This document shows, piece after piece, positions 17,097 to 25,489 of a DNA stretch of 37,278 nucleotides; positions within the stretch are counted from its first letter, which is position 1; the number at the start of each line of letters is the position of its first letter. Origin of the DNA: Paracoccus sp. UBA889 (GTDB lineage Bacteria > Pseudomonadota > Alphaproteobacteria > Rhodobacterales > Rhodobacteraceae); NCBI GenBank assembly GCA_002294185.1, contig DBFD01000061.1:24053-61330 (forward strand). The letters run 5' to 3'. The notes beneath the pieces are model-generated. The model did not search any database. It was not told the DNA's origin and saw only the letters and a list, made by a program, of their open reading frames with translations. A program made the translations under genes and the position numbers.

Positions 17097-17851
17097 CTTG
17101 CCGCCTCGTAGCCCTCGAAGGTGATGTTGTCGGCGATGCGGCGGGCCACGGCCTCTTCTTCGGGCGACTTGATCGTCCAGCACAGGATCGGCACGCCCTG
17201 CGCCTTCAGCGCATCGACGCGCGGATTGCCCAGATCGTTCTTGTCATGCGAGATGAAGGACGCCCCGCTGCGGTCGAAATCATCTATGTCGGCCAGGTGG
17301 ATGCGGGTCTCGGCGTCCAGCATAGGCCATCCCGCCTTGTCATAGCCGCAGGTGGTCAGGCCCACGGGGATGTCCGGCGCGATGTCATGGAAGGCCGCGA
17401 CGGTATGCGGGTTGAACGACATCACCGCAACGGCCCCCTCGTATCCCGCCAGAGCCGATGCGACACGGGCGTGCAATTCGCCGATATTCGGACCCATGCG
17501 ACCGTCCTGATCCTTGATCTCGATCAGCAACGGCACGCGGCCATCGACCAGTTTCAGGAAATCGGCCAGCGACGGGATGGCCTGATCGCTGTCCAGCAGG
17601 CGCATTTCGGCCAGTGTCTCGGGATCGAGATCGACGATATAGCCTTCGTCCCCGGCCATCCGCGACAGGTCGTAATCGTGAAACACCATCGGCGCGCCTC
17701 CCGCGACCGGCTGGATGTCCAGTTCGATCCCGTAGCCCTGTTCGATCGCGGCCTCGGCCGCTGCAAGGCTGTTTTCGGGGCGGCCGGGACCATGCAATCC
17801 GCGATGGGCGATCGGCGTGTCCAGAAAGGCGCGAGGCAGCATGGCCATCAT
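17093..17851 (-). CDS. Glycerophosphodiester phosphodiesterase family protein
   Basis: This 252-residue TIM-barrel phosphodiesterase has the conserved HRG at 16-18, PEN at 25-27, the metal-binding ELD at 43-45 and HD at 58-59, and EIKDQ near 110. These enzymes hydrolyse deacylated phospholipids to glycerol 3-phosphate and an alcohol. There is no signal peptide, so a cytoplasmic GlpQ2/UgpQ-like role is likely. ATG 17851 overlaps the ridA stop by 4 bp (ATGA); ATG 17848 and 17842 are alternatives. Confidence 0.92.
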   Translation of the reverse strand: MMAMLPRAFLDTPIAHRGLHGPGRPENSLAAAEAAIEQGYGIELDIQPVAGGAPMVFHDYDLSRMAGDEGYIVDLDPETLAEMRLLDSDQAIPSLADFLKLVDGRVPLLIEIKDQDGRMGPNIGELHARVASALAGYEGAVAVMSFNPHTVAAFHDIAPDIPVGLTTCGYDKAGWPMLDAETRIHLADIDDFDRSGASFISHDKNDLGNPRVDALKAQGVPILCWTIKSPEEEAVARRIADNITFEGYEAAR

Positions 17852-18303
17852 TTCACCTCGAAGATGGCTTCGATCTCGACCGCGACGCCGAAGGGCAGCG
17901 AGGGCGCCGAGACGGCGGCGCGGGCATGGCGGCCGGCATCGCCAAAGACTTCGACCATCAGATCGGAACAGCCGTTGATCACCTTGGGCTGGTCGCCGAA
18001 ATCCGGCGTCGAATTGACGAAACCGGTCAGCTTGACCACGCGCGATACCCGGTCCAGATCGCCGATGGCCGATTTCAGCTGTGCGATCAGCGCAAGGCCA
18101 CAGCGGCGGGCGGCGGCGGCGCCGTCCTCCACCGACAGGCCGTCGCCCAGCCTGCCCTTGATCATGCCTTTCTCGCCGGCGCTGATCTGACCCGAGACGA
18201 AGATCAGGTTGCCCGTCCGCACGAAGGGAACGTAATTCGCAGCCGGGGCCGGCGCGTCGGGAAGGGTGATGCCTTTTTCGGCCAGTGTCGCTTCGATGCT
18301 CAT
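17848..18303 (-). CDS. RidA family protein
   Basis: This 151-residue protein belongs to the RidA/YjgF superfamily, in the longer subgroup that starts with an extra segment before ANYVPFVRTGNLIFVSGQ (22-39). RidA proteins hydrolyse reactive 2-aminoacrylate-type enamines to keto acids and ammonia. The Arg needed for that activity normally sits near residue 105 of the short form; this subgroup often lacks the canonical R-x-x-V motif, so deaminase activity should not be assumed. It sits 7 bases after the YbjN-like gene and overlaps gdpD by 4 bp. Confidence 0.88.
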   Translation of the reverse strand: MSIEATLAEKGITLPDAPAPAANYVPFVRTGNLIFVSGQISAGEKGMIKGRLGDGLSVEDGAAAARRCGLALIAQLKSAIGDLDRVSRVVKLTGFVNSTPDFGDQPKVINGCSDLMVEVFGDAGRHARAAVSAPSLPFGVAVEIEAIFEVK

Positions 18304-18310
18304 CTCGTCC

Positions 18311-18763
18311 TCACCAGTTCATGTAGTTGCGGAAATCGGCCAGCATCGAGCCCCAATTGTCAAGAATGTCGGCAAAGGTCCGCTTTCCGATCCCCGTCCC
18401 CGACAGCATCACATCCATCGCGACAAAGGGGTTGCCGGCATCGTCCAGATAGACGCGACCAAAGCGGAATTCCCGGTTCCAGGCATTGATCGCGGCCATG
18501 TCGGCCGGCGCGCCCTCGCTGAAGCCGGCGACGAACTGGACCGAATCGCAGGGTCCGGGGTCGCAATCGTAGAAATAGATGCTGAACTTGTTGCCATCGG
18601 CCGAGGTCGTCAGCCGCGGCGCGCCGTAATCGTCCTTGCCGCGGATCACCGTCATGCCGCGATCCTGCAGGATGTTCTGGATCTGGCCGGCATCGGCTTT
18701 CACCTGTGCCGCCGCAGGCAGCGCGATCAGGCAGGCGAAGGTAGCGGCAGGAATGCGGCGCAT
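18311..18763 (-). CDS. Secreted YbjN-domain-like protein
   Basis: This 150-residue protein has an N-terminal signal peptide (MRRIPAATFACLIALPAAA, probable cleavage before Gln20). The remainder resembles the YbjN fold, with a GKDDYGAPRLTTSADGNKFSIYFYDC segment and a C-terminal helical part. It is probably periplasmic; function unknown. Two cysteines (66 and 71 approximately, in DCDPGPCD) could form a disulfide. ATG 18763 follows a strong AAGGAGG; the frame stays open ten codons further upstream but lacks a better site. It lies 46 bases behind smc and 7 before ridA. Confidence 0.75.
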   Translation of the reverse strand: MRRIPAATFACLIALPAAAQVKADAGQIQNILQDRGMTVIRGKDDYGAPRLTTSADGNKFSIYFYDCDPGPCDSVQFVAGFSEGAPADMAAINAWNREFRFGRVYLDDAGNPFVAMDVMLSGTGIGKRTFADILDNWGSMLADFRNYMNW

Positions 18764-18809
18764 CGGGGCCTCCTTGGCAGGCTCTGGCGGCACCCTAGCG
18801 CGGGCCGGT

Positions 18810-21800
18810 TCAGGCGACCAGAGCCTCGGCGCGTTTCAGATCGACGCTGACAAGCTGGCTGACGCCCTGTTCGACCATCGTCACCCCGAACAGGCGGTCC
18901 ATCCGCGCCATCGTCACCGCGTGGTGGGTGATGATCAGGAACCGCGTCTGGGTGCGCCGCGTCATTTCGTCCAGCAGGTCGCAGAAGCGGCTGACATTGG
19001 CGTCGTCCAGCGGCGCATCCACCTCGTCCAGAACGCAGATCGGGGCTGGATTGGCCAGGAAGACCGCAAAGATCAGCGCCATCGCGGTCAGGGTCTGCTC
19101 GCCCCCCGACAAAAGCGACAGGGTGGACAGCTTCTTGCCCGGCGGCTGGCACATGATTTCCAGCCCGGCATCCAGAGGATCGTCCGATTCGACCAGAACC
19201 AGCCGCGCCTCGCCGCCGCCGAACAGGGTGGTGAAGAGAGTCGAGAAATTCGCGTTCACCGTGTCGAAGGCGGTCAGCAGGCGTTCGCGCCCCTCGCGGT
19301 TCAGGCTGCCGATGCCCGCGCGCAGCTTGCGGATCGCCTCTTCCAGATCGGTCTTCTCGCCGGCCAGTTGGTCGCGTTCCTCCTCGAGTTCGCGCTTGTC
19401 CTCGTCGGCGCGCAGATTGACCGCGCCCAGACCGTCGCGCTGCGTGCGCAGGCGGGCGATCCTGTCTTCCAGCAGGGCCACCGGCGTATCGCTGTCGGCG
19501 GCGTCCAGCGTCGCCAGCAGGGCCTGGGGGCTGTCCTCGGTTTCCTCGTGGATGCGGGCGCGGGCCGCGGCCTCGCCGTCGCGGGCGGCATCACGGCGGG
19601 CCTCTCGGGCGGCGCGGGTTTCGCGGGCCTCGGAGGCCGCCCGTTCGGCCTCGCGTTCGGCATGAGCGGCGGCGCGCGCGGCCTCGTCGGCGGCGGACAG
19701 GGCAGTCCGCGCGGCGGCCATACGGGTTTCTGCCTGCGCCTCGCGGTCGGACAGGGCCGCGCGTTTCCCGGCCAGAATGGCGGGCTGGGCCTCGGCCTGT
19801 TCCAGCTCGTCGGCCGCAGCCTCGCGCCGCGCGGCCAGTTCGGCGGCCCGCGTCCCGGCCTGTTGCAGCCGCAGCTTCCAGCCGGATTCCTCTTTCGCGA
19901 TCTCTTGCAGGCGCTTGATCCGGGCATTGCCCTCGCGGCGCAATTCGTCCAGTGCGGCGCGGCGGGTCATGGTGGCGATCCGCGCCGCCTCGACGCCGGT
20001 GCGGGCGTTCTCGACCGCCAGCGCGGCCTCGCCGCGGTCGGGCAGATCGGCCAGGGCGCGGTCCGCCTGCGTCAGCCGCGCCTGCGCATCCAGCGCATCC
20101 TCGCGGTGTCGCCTGACCTCGGCCACCGCCGATTCGGCCCGGCTGCTGGCCATGGCCAGATCCGATTCCGCCCGCGTCGCCGCGCGCGCGGCATCCGACA
20201 GCAGCCGTTCCGCCTCGCGCCGGGCATCGCGGGCCGATTTCTCGCGCCCGGACAGATCGGCCAGCCGCGCGCGGGCCTTGTCATGTGCCTCGGCGGCAGC
20301 GTCCGCCCGGGCCCGGGCCTGTTCCGCCTGACCGCCTATCTCGTTGAGCTGGTTGACCTTTTGCAGATGCAGTGCGGCCTGAGAGGAAGCCTCGCCCGCC
20401 ATGACCTGCATTCCGTCCCAGCGGAACAGATCGCCTTGGGGCGTGACCAGCCGCTGACCGGGCGCCAGCGCCGCCTGCATCGCGGCGGCTTCCGCCGCAT
20501 CGCTGACCAGCCCGATCTGCGACAATCTCCGGTCCAGCGCATCCGGCCCCGTCACCTGTCGCGCCAAGGGTTCGGCCCCGTCCGGCAGGGCCTGCGGGCT
20601 GTCCCAGCCCGGCAGGACATGCCAGCCCGTCTCTCCATCCTCGGCCAGACCGGCGCGCAGGTCATCGCCAAGCGCCGCGCCAAAGGCGATCTCGGATCCC
20701 TTGGCCACCTGCACCCGGTCAAGGATCGCCTTGCCGCCCGATTGCCCGCGTTCCACCAGCCGCCGCAGGGCTGCCATCTCGGCGGCCAGCGCGCCCGATT
20801 CGCCCTCGGCCTCGGATCGCGCGGCGCGGGCCGCGGCCTCGACGGTCTCGGCCTCGCTGCGCGCGGCCTCGGCCTCGGCCAGCGCCTGTTCGGCGGCCTC
20901 GGCCCGGTCGCGGGCGGCCTCTTGCGCGGTTTCCGCGGCCTGCAAGGCCGTCTGCGCGGCGGTTCCCGCATCGGCGGCGCGGCCGGCGCTTTCGCTGGCC
21001 TCGGCCGCCGCCCGTTCGGCGCGCTGCAGAATGGCCCGCAGATCGCCGGCCAGCCGTTCGGCCGATTGGTGCCTGGCCGCCAGACGGGCCGATTCGTCGG
21101 TCAGTTCGGCCAGCCGCGCCTCGACCTCGCGCAGCGACTCGGCCGCCTCGTCGGCCCGCGCGGCTGCCGCGTCCAGCCGGTCGTCGTGACCCCTGCCGGC
21201 CTTGTCCAGTTCGGTCCGCTCCCAAGCCAACCTTTCGACAACCTCGCCCGCATCGCGGTTCAGCGCATCCTCGCGCTCGATATCGCGATCCAGCTGGGCG
21301 ATCCGCGCGACCAGCGTGCGCACCGCATCCGCCGCCCGTGCCTCGGCCTCGTCCAGCGCCTCGCGCTCGACCGCAAGCCGCTGCCGGATCGCCGCCGCCA
21401 CCTGTTCCTCTTCGCGCAGGGCCGGCAGCGCGGCCTCGGCCTCTTCACGCCGCGCCCCGGCCAGACGCGACGCCAATTCGGCCTCGCCCGCCGTCTTCAC
21501 CGCCGCCGCAAGCGCCTCGGCCGCCGCCAGACGGGCCGCCTCGGCCTCGGCCCAGCGGCGATACAGCAGCACCCCCTCGGCCAGCCGCAAGGCGGCGCCG
21601 ATCTCGCGGTACTTCGCCGCCGCGCGGGCCTGGCGCGCCAGCGAGGCCGCCTGCGCCGACAGCTGATCCAGCGTATCATCGACGCGGGTCAGATTCGTCT
21701 CGGCCCCGTTCAGCTTCAATTCGGCCTCGTGGCGGCGCTGGTAGAGGCCGCTGATCCCGGCCGCCTCTTCAAGGATCCTGCGGCGGCTCCTGGGTTTGGC

Positions 21801-22262
21801 ATTGATCAATTCGCTGATCTGCCCCTGCCGCACCAGCGCCGGTGAATGCGCGCCGGTCGAGGCGTCGGCGAACAGCATCTGCACGTCGCGCGCCCGAACC
21901 TCCTTGCCGCCGATCTTGTAGGCGCTGCCCGCGTCGCGCGTGATCCGGCGCACGATGTCGAAATGATCCTCGTCGTTGAAACCCGCCGGTGCCAGCCGGT
22001 CGCGGTTGTCCACGCCAAGGCTGACCTCGGCATGACCGCGGGCCGAACGGCGCGAGGTGCCGGCGAAGATGACGTCCTCCATTCCGGCGCCGCGCATCGC
22101 GGTCGGACGGTTCTCGCCCATGACCCACCGCAGGGCTTCCAGCAGGTTCGACTTGCCGCAGCCATTCGGTCCCACGACACCGGTCAGCCCTTCGCGGATG
22201 ACCAGATCGGTCGGGTCCACGAAGCTTTTGAAGCCGTTGAGTCGGAGCCGGTCGAAACGCAA
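18810..22262 (-). CDS. smc: Chromosome segregation protein SMC
   Basis: This 1150-residue SMC protein has an N-terminal ATPase half with Walker A GPNGCGKS at 31-38 and the opening MRFDRLRLNGFKSF typical of bacterial SMC. Two Ala/Glu/Arg-rich coiled coils flank a hinge at about 500-660. The C-terminal half carries the signature LLSGGEQTLTAMAL and Walker B ICVLDEVDAPLDD. It forms the condensin ring with ScpA and ScpB, which are not in this window. The start is TTG at 22262; an in-frame stop lies four codons upstream, so there is no earlier start. The coiled coils are strongly biased to GC-rich codons, which opens a very long frame on the opposite strand. Confidence 0.96.
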   Translation of the reverse strand: MRFDRLRLNGFKSFVDPTDLVIREGLTGVVGPNGCGKSNLLEALRWVMGENRPTAMRGAGMEDVIFAGTSRRSARGHAEVSLGVDNRDRLAPAGFNDEDHFDIVRRITRDAGSAYKIGGKEVRARDVQMLFADASTGAHSPALVRQGQISELINAKPRSRRRILEEAAGISGLYQRRHEAELKLNGAETNLTRVDDTLDQLSAQAASLARQARAAAKYREIGAALRLAEGVLLYRRWAEAEAARLAAAEALAAAVKTAGEAELASRLAGARREEAEAALPALREEEQVAAAIRQRLAVEREALDEAEARAADAVRTLVARIAQLDRDIEREDALNRDAGEVVERLAWERTELDKAGRGHDDRLDAAAARADEAAESLREVEARLAELTDESARLAARHQSAERLAGDLRAILQRAERAAAEASESAGRAADAGTAAQTALQAAETAQEAARDRAEAAEQALAEAEAARSEAETVEAAARAARSEAEGESGALAAEMAALRRLVERGQSGGKAILDRVQVAKGSEIAFGAALGDDLRAGLAEDGETGWHVLPGWDSPQALPDGAEPLARQVTGPDALDRRLSQIGLVSDAAEAAAMQAALAPGQRLVTPQGDLFRWDGMQVMAGEASSQAALHLQKVNQLNEIGGQAEQARARADAAAEAHDKARARLADLSGREKSARDARREAERLLSDAARAATRAESDLAMASSRAESAVAEVRRHREDALDAQARLTQADRALADLPDRGEAALAVENARTGVEAARIATMTRRAALDELRREGNARIKRLQEIAKEESGWKLRLQQAGTRAAELAARREAAADELEQAEAQPAILAGKRAALSDREAQAETRMAAARTALSAADEAARAAAHAEREAERAASEARETRAAREARRDAARDGEAAARARIHEETEDSPQALLATLDAADSDTPVALLEDRIARLRTQRDGLGAVNLRADEDKRELEEERDQLAGEKTDLEEAIRKLRAGIGSLNREGRERLLTAFDTVNANFSTLFTTLFGGGEARLVLVESDDPLDAGLEIMCQPPGKKLSTLSLLSGGEQTLTAMALIFAVFLANPAPICVLDEVDAPLDDANVSRFCDLLDEMTRRTQTRFLIITHHAVTMARMDRLFGVTMVEQGVSQLVSVDLKRAEALVA

Positions 22263-22297
22263 GGCGAAAATCCGTCAGAATCGGGTCAGTCTAGCGG

Positions 22298-22326
22298 ATT
22301 GTTCCGTCCTTGACCCTACAAGTCAA
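22298..22326 (-). promoter_or_regulatory. Candidate smc promoter
   Basis: Leftward TTGACT (22326-22321) and AACAAT (22303-22298) are 17 bp apart; each matches most consensus positions. Transcription would begin about 28 bases before the TTG start of smc. Confidence 0.5.
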
Positions 22327-22359
22327 CATCAACCGCTATATGTGGAATTATTGCACCAC

Positions 22360-22368
22360 TTATCCACA
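22360..22368 (+). promoter_or_regulatory. Consensus DnaA box
   Basis: TTATCCACA matches the E. coli high-affinity DnaA box exactly. It lies in a short AT-rich patch (22330-22370) between the divergent smc and cidA genes. A half-matching inverted copy, TGTGGAATT, begins at 22341. The region is too small and has too few boxes to be a replication origin. Confidence 0.6.
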
Positions 22369-22426
22369 AGATGAGTGTTCCAGAAAGGCACTGGCGCGGC
22401 CTGCGCGGCGGCGCTAGCGTCGGGCC

Positions 22427-22801
22427 ATGATCGCATCGCTTGCCCTGATCCTGTCCTTCCAGCTTGTCGGCGAAATCGCCTCGCGCGGTCTGAATCTGCC
22501 ATTGCCGGGTCCGGTCGTCGGTCTGCTGCTGCTGGTCGGCGCCTGCATCGCGCGGCCGGGACTGGCGCGGCGGATCCGGCCCGCCACGCAGGGGTTGCTG
22601 CAACATCTGTCGCTGTTCTTCGTTCCGGCAGGCGTCGGGATCGTGGCGCATCTGCAATTGCTGCGCCAGGACGGGCTGGGGCTGGCGCTGGCGCTGGCCG
22701 GCTCGACCATTCTGGCGATCGCGGCGGGGGCGCTGGCGTTTTCCTGGACGGCGCGGCTGACAGGCTCGATCGACCCTGCGGCGCTGAAAAGCGATGACTG
22801 A
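22427..22801 (+). CDS. CidA/LrgA family membrane protein
   Basis: A 124-residue protein with four hydrophobic segments and the conserved LPLPGPVVGLLLL block at about 24-36 of the CidA/LrgA family. These holin-like proteins pair with LrgB/CidB and have been linked to control of murein hydrolases, autolysis and, in plants and some bacteria, carboxylate transport such as pyruvate or glycolate. The stop overlaps the next gene by 8 bp. No LytSR-type two-component genes, usual regulators in Gram-positives, are nearby. Confidence 0.9.
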   Translation: MIASLALILSFQLVGEIASRGLNLPLPGPVVGLLLLVGACIARPGLARRIRPATQGLLQHLSLFFVPAGVGIVAHLQLLRQDGLGLALALAGSTILAIAAGALAFSWTARLTGSIDPAALKSDD

Positions 22802-23513
22802 TCCGCTGCTGATCTGGTCCTACCTGTCGGAAGGCCCGCTGCTGTGGCTGACCGCGACCCTGGCCGCCTATCTGATCGGAGATGCTGTCTTTCGTGCAAG
22901 CCGCCGGAAAAGCTGGGCGAATCCGGTTCTGGTGGCAATCATCCTGCTGGCGCTGCTGCTATGGGGGACCGGGACGGATTACGCCACCTATTTCGAAGGC
23001 GCGCAATTCGTCCATTTCATGCTGGGGCCGGCGACCGTAGCCTTGGGCCTGCCGCTCTATGACAATCTGCCGCGTGTGCGCAAGGCCGCCTGGCCGATGC
23101 TGGCGGGACTGCTGGCGGGGTCCTCGGTCGCGATCGTCTCGGCGTTGGCGATTGCCAAGGGCTTCGGAATCGGGGGACCTGTCCTGGCCTCTCTGGCGCC
23201 GAAATCAACCACGGCGCCGGTCGCCATCGGCATCGCCGAACGGATCGGCGGCCAGCCCACGCTGACCGCCGCGCTGGTCCTGATGACCGGCATCTTCGGC
23301 GCGATCATCGTCACGCCGTTGCTGAATGCGCTGCGGATCAGGGACTGGCGTGCAAGGGGCTTTTCGGTCGGCGTGGCGGCGCACGGCATCGGCACCGCCC
23401 GCGCCTTCCAGGTGAACGAGACGGCGGGTGCCTTTTCCGGTATCGGCATGGGATTGAACGCGGTTCTGACCGCGATCATCGCGCCGCTGGCGCTGCGGCT
23501 GTTCGGCGGCTGA
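22794..23513 (+). CDS. LrgB family membrane protein
   Basis: A 239-residue membrane protein with seven or so TM segments and the LrgB hallmarks LAPKSTTAPVAIGIAERIGG (about 140-159) and VAAHGIGTARAFQ (about 197-209). It is the partner of the upstream CidA/LrgA protein and is translationally coupled to it through an 8-bp overlap. The role is either in autolysis control or in export and import of small carboxylates. A strong hairpin follows 14 bases after the stop. Confidence 0.92.
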   Translation: MTDPLLIWSYLSEGPLLWLTATLAAYLIGDAVFRASRRKSWANPVLVAIILLALLLWGTGTDYATYFEGAQFVHFMLGPATVALGLPLYDNLPRVRKAAWPMLAGLLAGSSVAIVSALAIAKGFGIGGPVLASLAPKSTTAPVAIGIAERIGGQPTLTAALVLMTGIFGAIIVTPLLNALRIRDWRARGFSVGVAAHGIGTARAFQVNETAGAFSGIGMGLNAVLTAIIAPLALRLFGG

Positions 23514-23527
23514 GAACTGCCGCATCC

Positions 23528-23573
23528 GCCGGCCTCTCCGCCGCTGCGAAGGCGCTGCGGCGGAGAGGCCGGC
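23528..23573. terminator. 17-bp perfect hairpin after lrgB
   Basis: GCCGGCCTCTCCGCCGC (23528-23544) pairs without mismatch with GCGGCGGAGAGGCCGGC (23557-23573) around a 12-base loop. It starts 14 bases after the lrgB stop, as a terminator would, but no T-run follows on either strand. Confidence 0.6.
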
Positions 23574-23932
23574 GATGGTCATCAGAAGATTGCGCGCGCT
23601 CATATACTCGGCAGCGCAGTTCCTTTATAGAGGTATCAGTCGGGCGGTTCTGCCGCGGCGTCACGGCGCCCGGCCGATCGGCGGCCTCCAGGACCGTGAC
23701 CATGCGCGCCGGATCATTGACCGGGCGCGAACCGCGGCCCGCAGGCCGCCGGAACAGGACAAGCCTGTCGATGCCGGAGGAAAGCCGGCCGCGGGGCCAC
23801 GCAGCAGATCGGCGACAGGGCAGCAATCCGATCCGCAGGGACGGACCCGCCGAATCGCGGTCCGCCCAGCCCCAAACGACCGAACCGCCTCTGCCGCCCG
23901 ATATGAAACGCCACATTGTGAGGAAGATCCGA
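23574..23932 (+). other. Gene-poor leader region before the small basic protein
   Basis: These 359 bases have open frames, but the encoded peptides are Arg/Pro-rich with no recognisable family, and none has a good ribosome-binding site. AT-rich patches around 23602-23640 (CATATACT, TTTATAGAGG) could hold a promoter for the downstream gene. If so, the transcript would carry a leader of about 280 bases, long enough for a structured RNA. No known RNA family was recognised. Confidence 0.4.
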
Positions 23933-24169
23933 GTGACACGCAAAGACAAGCCGAGCCCGCTGTTCGGCCAATTTTTCAAGCCGACCGAAACCCTTCAGGA
24001 CCGCACCACGGCGGCGGCAAAGCTGATCATCGACGAGGACCGCACGCGCCGGGACGAACTGTCCGCCAAGCTGAAGGAAGCACGGTTGAAGCGCGACGAA
24101 AAGCGCGCCGCCGAGGCCGCGGCGGCAGCCGCGCCCAAGAAGCGCGCGTCCCGGAAGAAGTCGGGCTGA
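23933..24169 (+). CDS. Small basic protein of unknown function
   Basis: A 78-residue protein starting VTRKDKPSPLFGQFFKPTET, followed by a charged, probably helical middle (DEDRTRRDELSAKLKEARLKR) and an Ala-rich stretch ending in KKRASRKKSG. The composition suggests nucleic-acid binding, like small ribosomal or nucleoid proteins, but I recognise no family. GTG 23933 is chosen because GAGGAAG lies six bases upstream. The ATG at 23903, in frame and ten codons earlier (MKRHIVRKIR), lacks such a site but cannot be excluded. It is flanked by a long leader and converges on mog. Confidence 0.6.
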   Translation: MTRKDKPSPLFGQFFKPTETLQDRTTAAAKLIIDEDRTRRDELSAKLKEARLKRDEKRAAEAAAAAAPKKRASRKKSG

Positions 24170-24312
24170 TACCATCCTGCGATGCCCGGCCCGGCGCCCC
24201 GCGCCGCTTCGCCCGCAAGGCGGTCGCCGGAACCTTTCGCCCTGGCACGAACAGCATCGCATCCTCCCGCCCCCGATTATAGACGATTGTGGCCGAGGTT
24301 GCCGGCGGGGCC

Positions 24313-24876
24313 TCAGGCGGGGTCTGACGCGGCGCTTTTCGCTTGCGGCCTGAACGCATCGATCTTTGCCGGGTCGGTCTCGATCCGTCCCGCGCCCAGC
24401 AGGTCAAGGCAATAGGGCACGGCCGCAAAGACCGCATTGAGGCAGGTGGCGATGGCCGACGGCTTGCCGGGAAGCGTGATGATCAGCGTGGCATCGCGGC
24501 TGACCGCCGTCTGGCGCGACAGGATCGCGGTCGGAACCTCGCGCAGGCTGGCGCGGCGCATTTCCTCGCCGAAGCCCGGATATTCGCGTTCGGCCACGTC
24601 CATCACCGCCTCGGGCGTCTGGTCGCGCGGCGCGGGGCCGGTGCCGCCGGTGACGAGGATCAGGTCCGCCCCGCCTTCGGCCAGTTCGCGCAGCCTGGAC
24701 GCCACGCCCTCGCGCCCGTCGGGAACGATGTGCCGGGCGATCTCCACCGGCGAGATGATGACATCGCGCAGCCAGTCTTCCGCGCCAGGGCCGCCCTTGT
24801 CGGGATATTCACCGGCTGCTGCACGGTCGCTGACGGTCAGGATGGCGATGCGGGCGGTCCGCCGCTGGTCGGTCAT
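24313..24876 (-). CDS. mog: Molybdopterin adenylyltransferase (Mog/MoaB family)
   Basis: This 187-residue MogA/MoaB-fold protein has SDRAAAGEYPDKGGP at 16-30, GGTGPAPRDQTPEA at 77-90 and the LPGKPSAI segment at 135-142. The first two form the molybdopterin-binding site with the catalytic Asp of the GTGP-x-x-RD motif. It adenylates molybdopterin before molybdate insertion. Between Mog and MoaB the LPGKPSAI segment favours Mog. ATG 24876 removes a 36-residue upstream extension that runs through the intergenic region. No other moa or moe genes are in the window. Confidence 0.82.
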   Translation of the reverse strand: MTDQRRTARIAILTVSDRAAAGEYPDKGGPGAEDWLRDVIISPVEIARHIVPDGREGVASRLRELAEGGADLILVTGGTGPAPRDQTPEAVMDVAEREYPGFGEEMRRASLREVPTAILSRQTAVSRDATLIITLPGKPSAIATCLNAVFAAVPYCLDLLGAGRIETDPAKIDAFRPQAKSAASDPA

Positions 24877-24943
24877 GGCAAGGCCCTTTCGGTTGCGGCA
24901 TGGTGGTTCCCGGAACAGATCGCCGGAAATCCGGGGAAGCGCG

Positions 24944-25453
24944 TCACGGATCCTCGGCGGGCATGAAGGCGATATCCGTGGCACCGGGCTTTTCTCCGGC
25001 GGCGGTCAGCATGGCGTGGATTTGTCCGCGGTGATGGGTCTGGTGGTTGAAAAGCTGCATCACCACAAGCGGTTTGGGCCGGGACATGTTCCGGCCGGCC
25101 GCGCCGGAGAACCAGGAAAGTTCGCCGGCGAACCAGTCGGGATCGACCGACGCGGCCCAGGACAGGATCAACTGGTCGGAGGCGGCGCGCGCCTTGCGAA
25201 AATCGTCCCAATCGCCCTCGAACGCGGTCGACTCGGCCAGACCGCCCGCGGGCGCGGCCAGATCGGTGAAGCGGCTCATCCAGATGCGGTCGGCCCAGTA
25301 GACATGGAAAAACGTCTTCTCGATCGACCCGAAGAAGGCCCCGCGGTCACGCTGCCGCGCGGCTGGTCCGATCCGCGTCGCCGCGCTGACCAGATTGTCG
25401 TTCTGCCACAGATTGTATCGCGCCATCGCATGCACATATTCGGCATTGGGCAT
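24944..25453 (-). CDS. DinB family protein
   Basis: A 169-residue four-helix-bundle protein. The probable metal triad is His50 (FFHVYWADRIW) with the histidines of NHQTHHRGQIH at about 136-146, the usual DinB/YfiT arrangement. Family members include thiol-dependent S-transferases (bacillithiol, mycothiol) and many uncharacterised proteins. A Rhodobacteraceae host would use glutathione, so the activity is open. It begins 36 bases after the argG stop and precedes mog by 67 bases, possibly one transcript. Confidence 0.88.
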   Translation of the reverse strand: MPNAEYVHAMARYNLWQNDNLVSAATRIGPAARQRDRGAFFGSIEKTFFHVYWADRIWMSRFTDLAAPAGGLAESTAFEGDWDDFRKARAASDQLILSWAASVDPDWFAGELSWFSGAAGRNMSRPKPLVVMQLFNHQTHHRGQIHAMLTAAGEKPGATDIAFMPAEDP

Positions 25454-25489
25454 TCCAGATCTCCTTTCCCAACCGACCGCGGGCCGTCG

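Noticed and set aside
18636-21845. A rightward open frame of more than 1000 codons opposite smc
   Set aside because: It mirrors the GC-biased third positions of the smc coiled coils, has Arg/Gln/Gly-rich composition and no family motif, while smc itself is intact.
22320-22380. A replication origin at the DnaA box
   Set aside because: There is only one exact and one partial box, the AT-rich patch is about 40 bases, and no hemE, parAB or dnaN genes are near.
23774-23830. A GGAGGAAAGCCGG stretch resembling the GAGGAAAGU core of RNase P RNA
   Set aside because: The other conserved P RNA elements (ACAGAA, the 3' AGAAAGC region and the long P1 pairing) are not found at suitable distances.
9820-25460. 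AGATCT sites (for example near 9820, 9850, 10524 and 25447) as evidence against an active BglII-like enzyme
   Set aside because: Sites are expected to persist if the partner methylase protects them, and the true recognition sequence is unknown.
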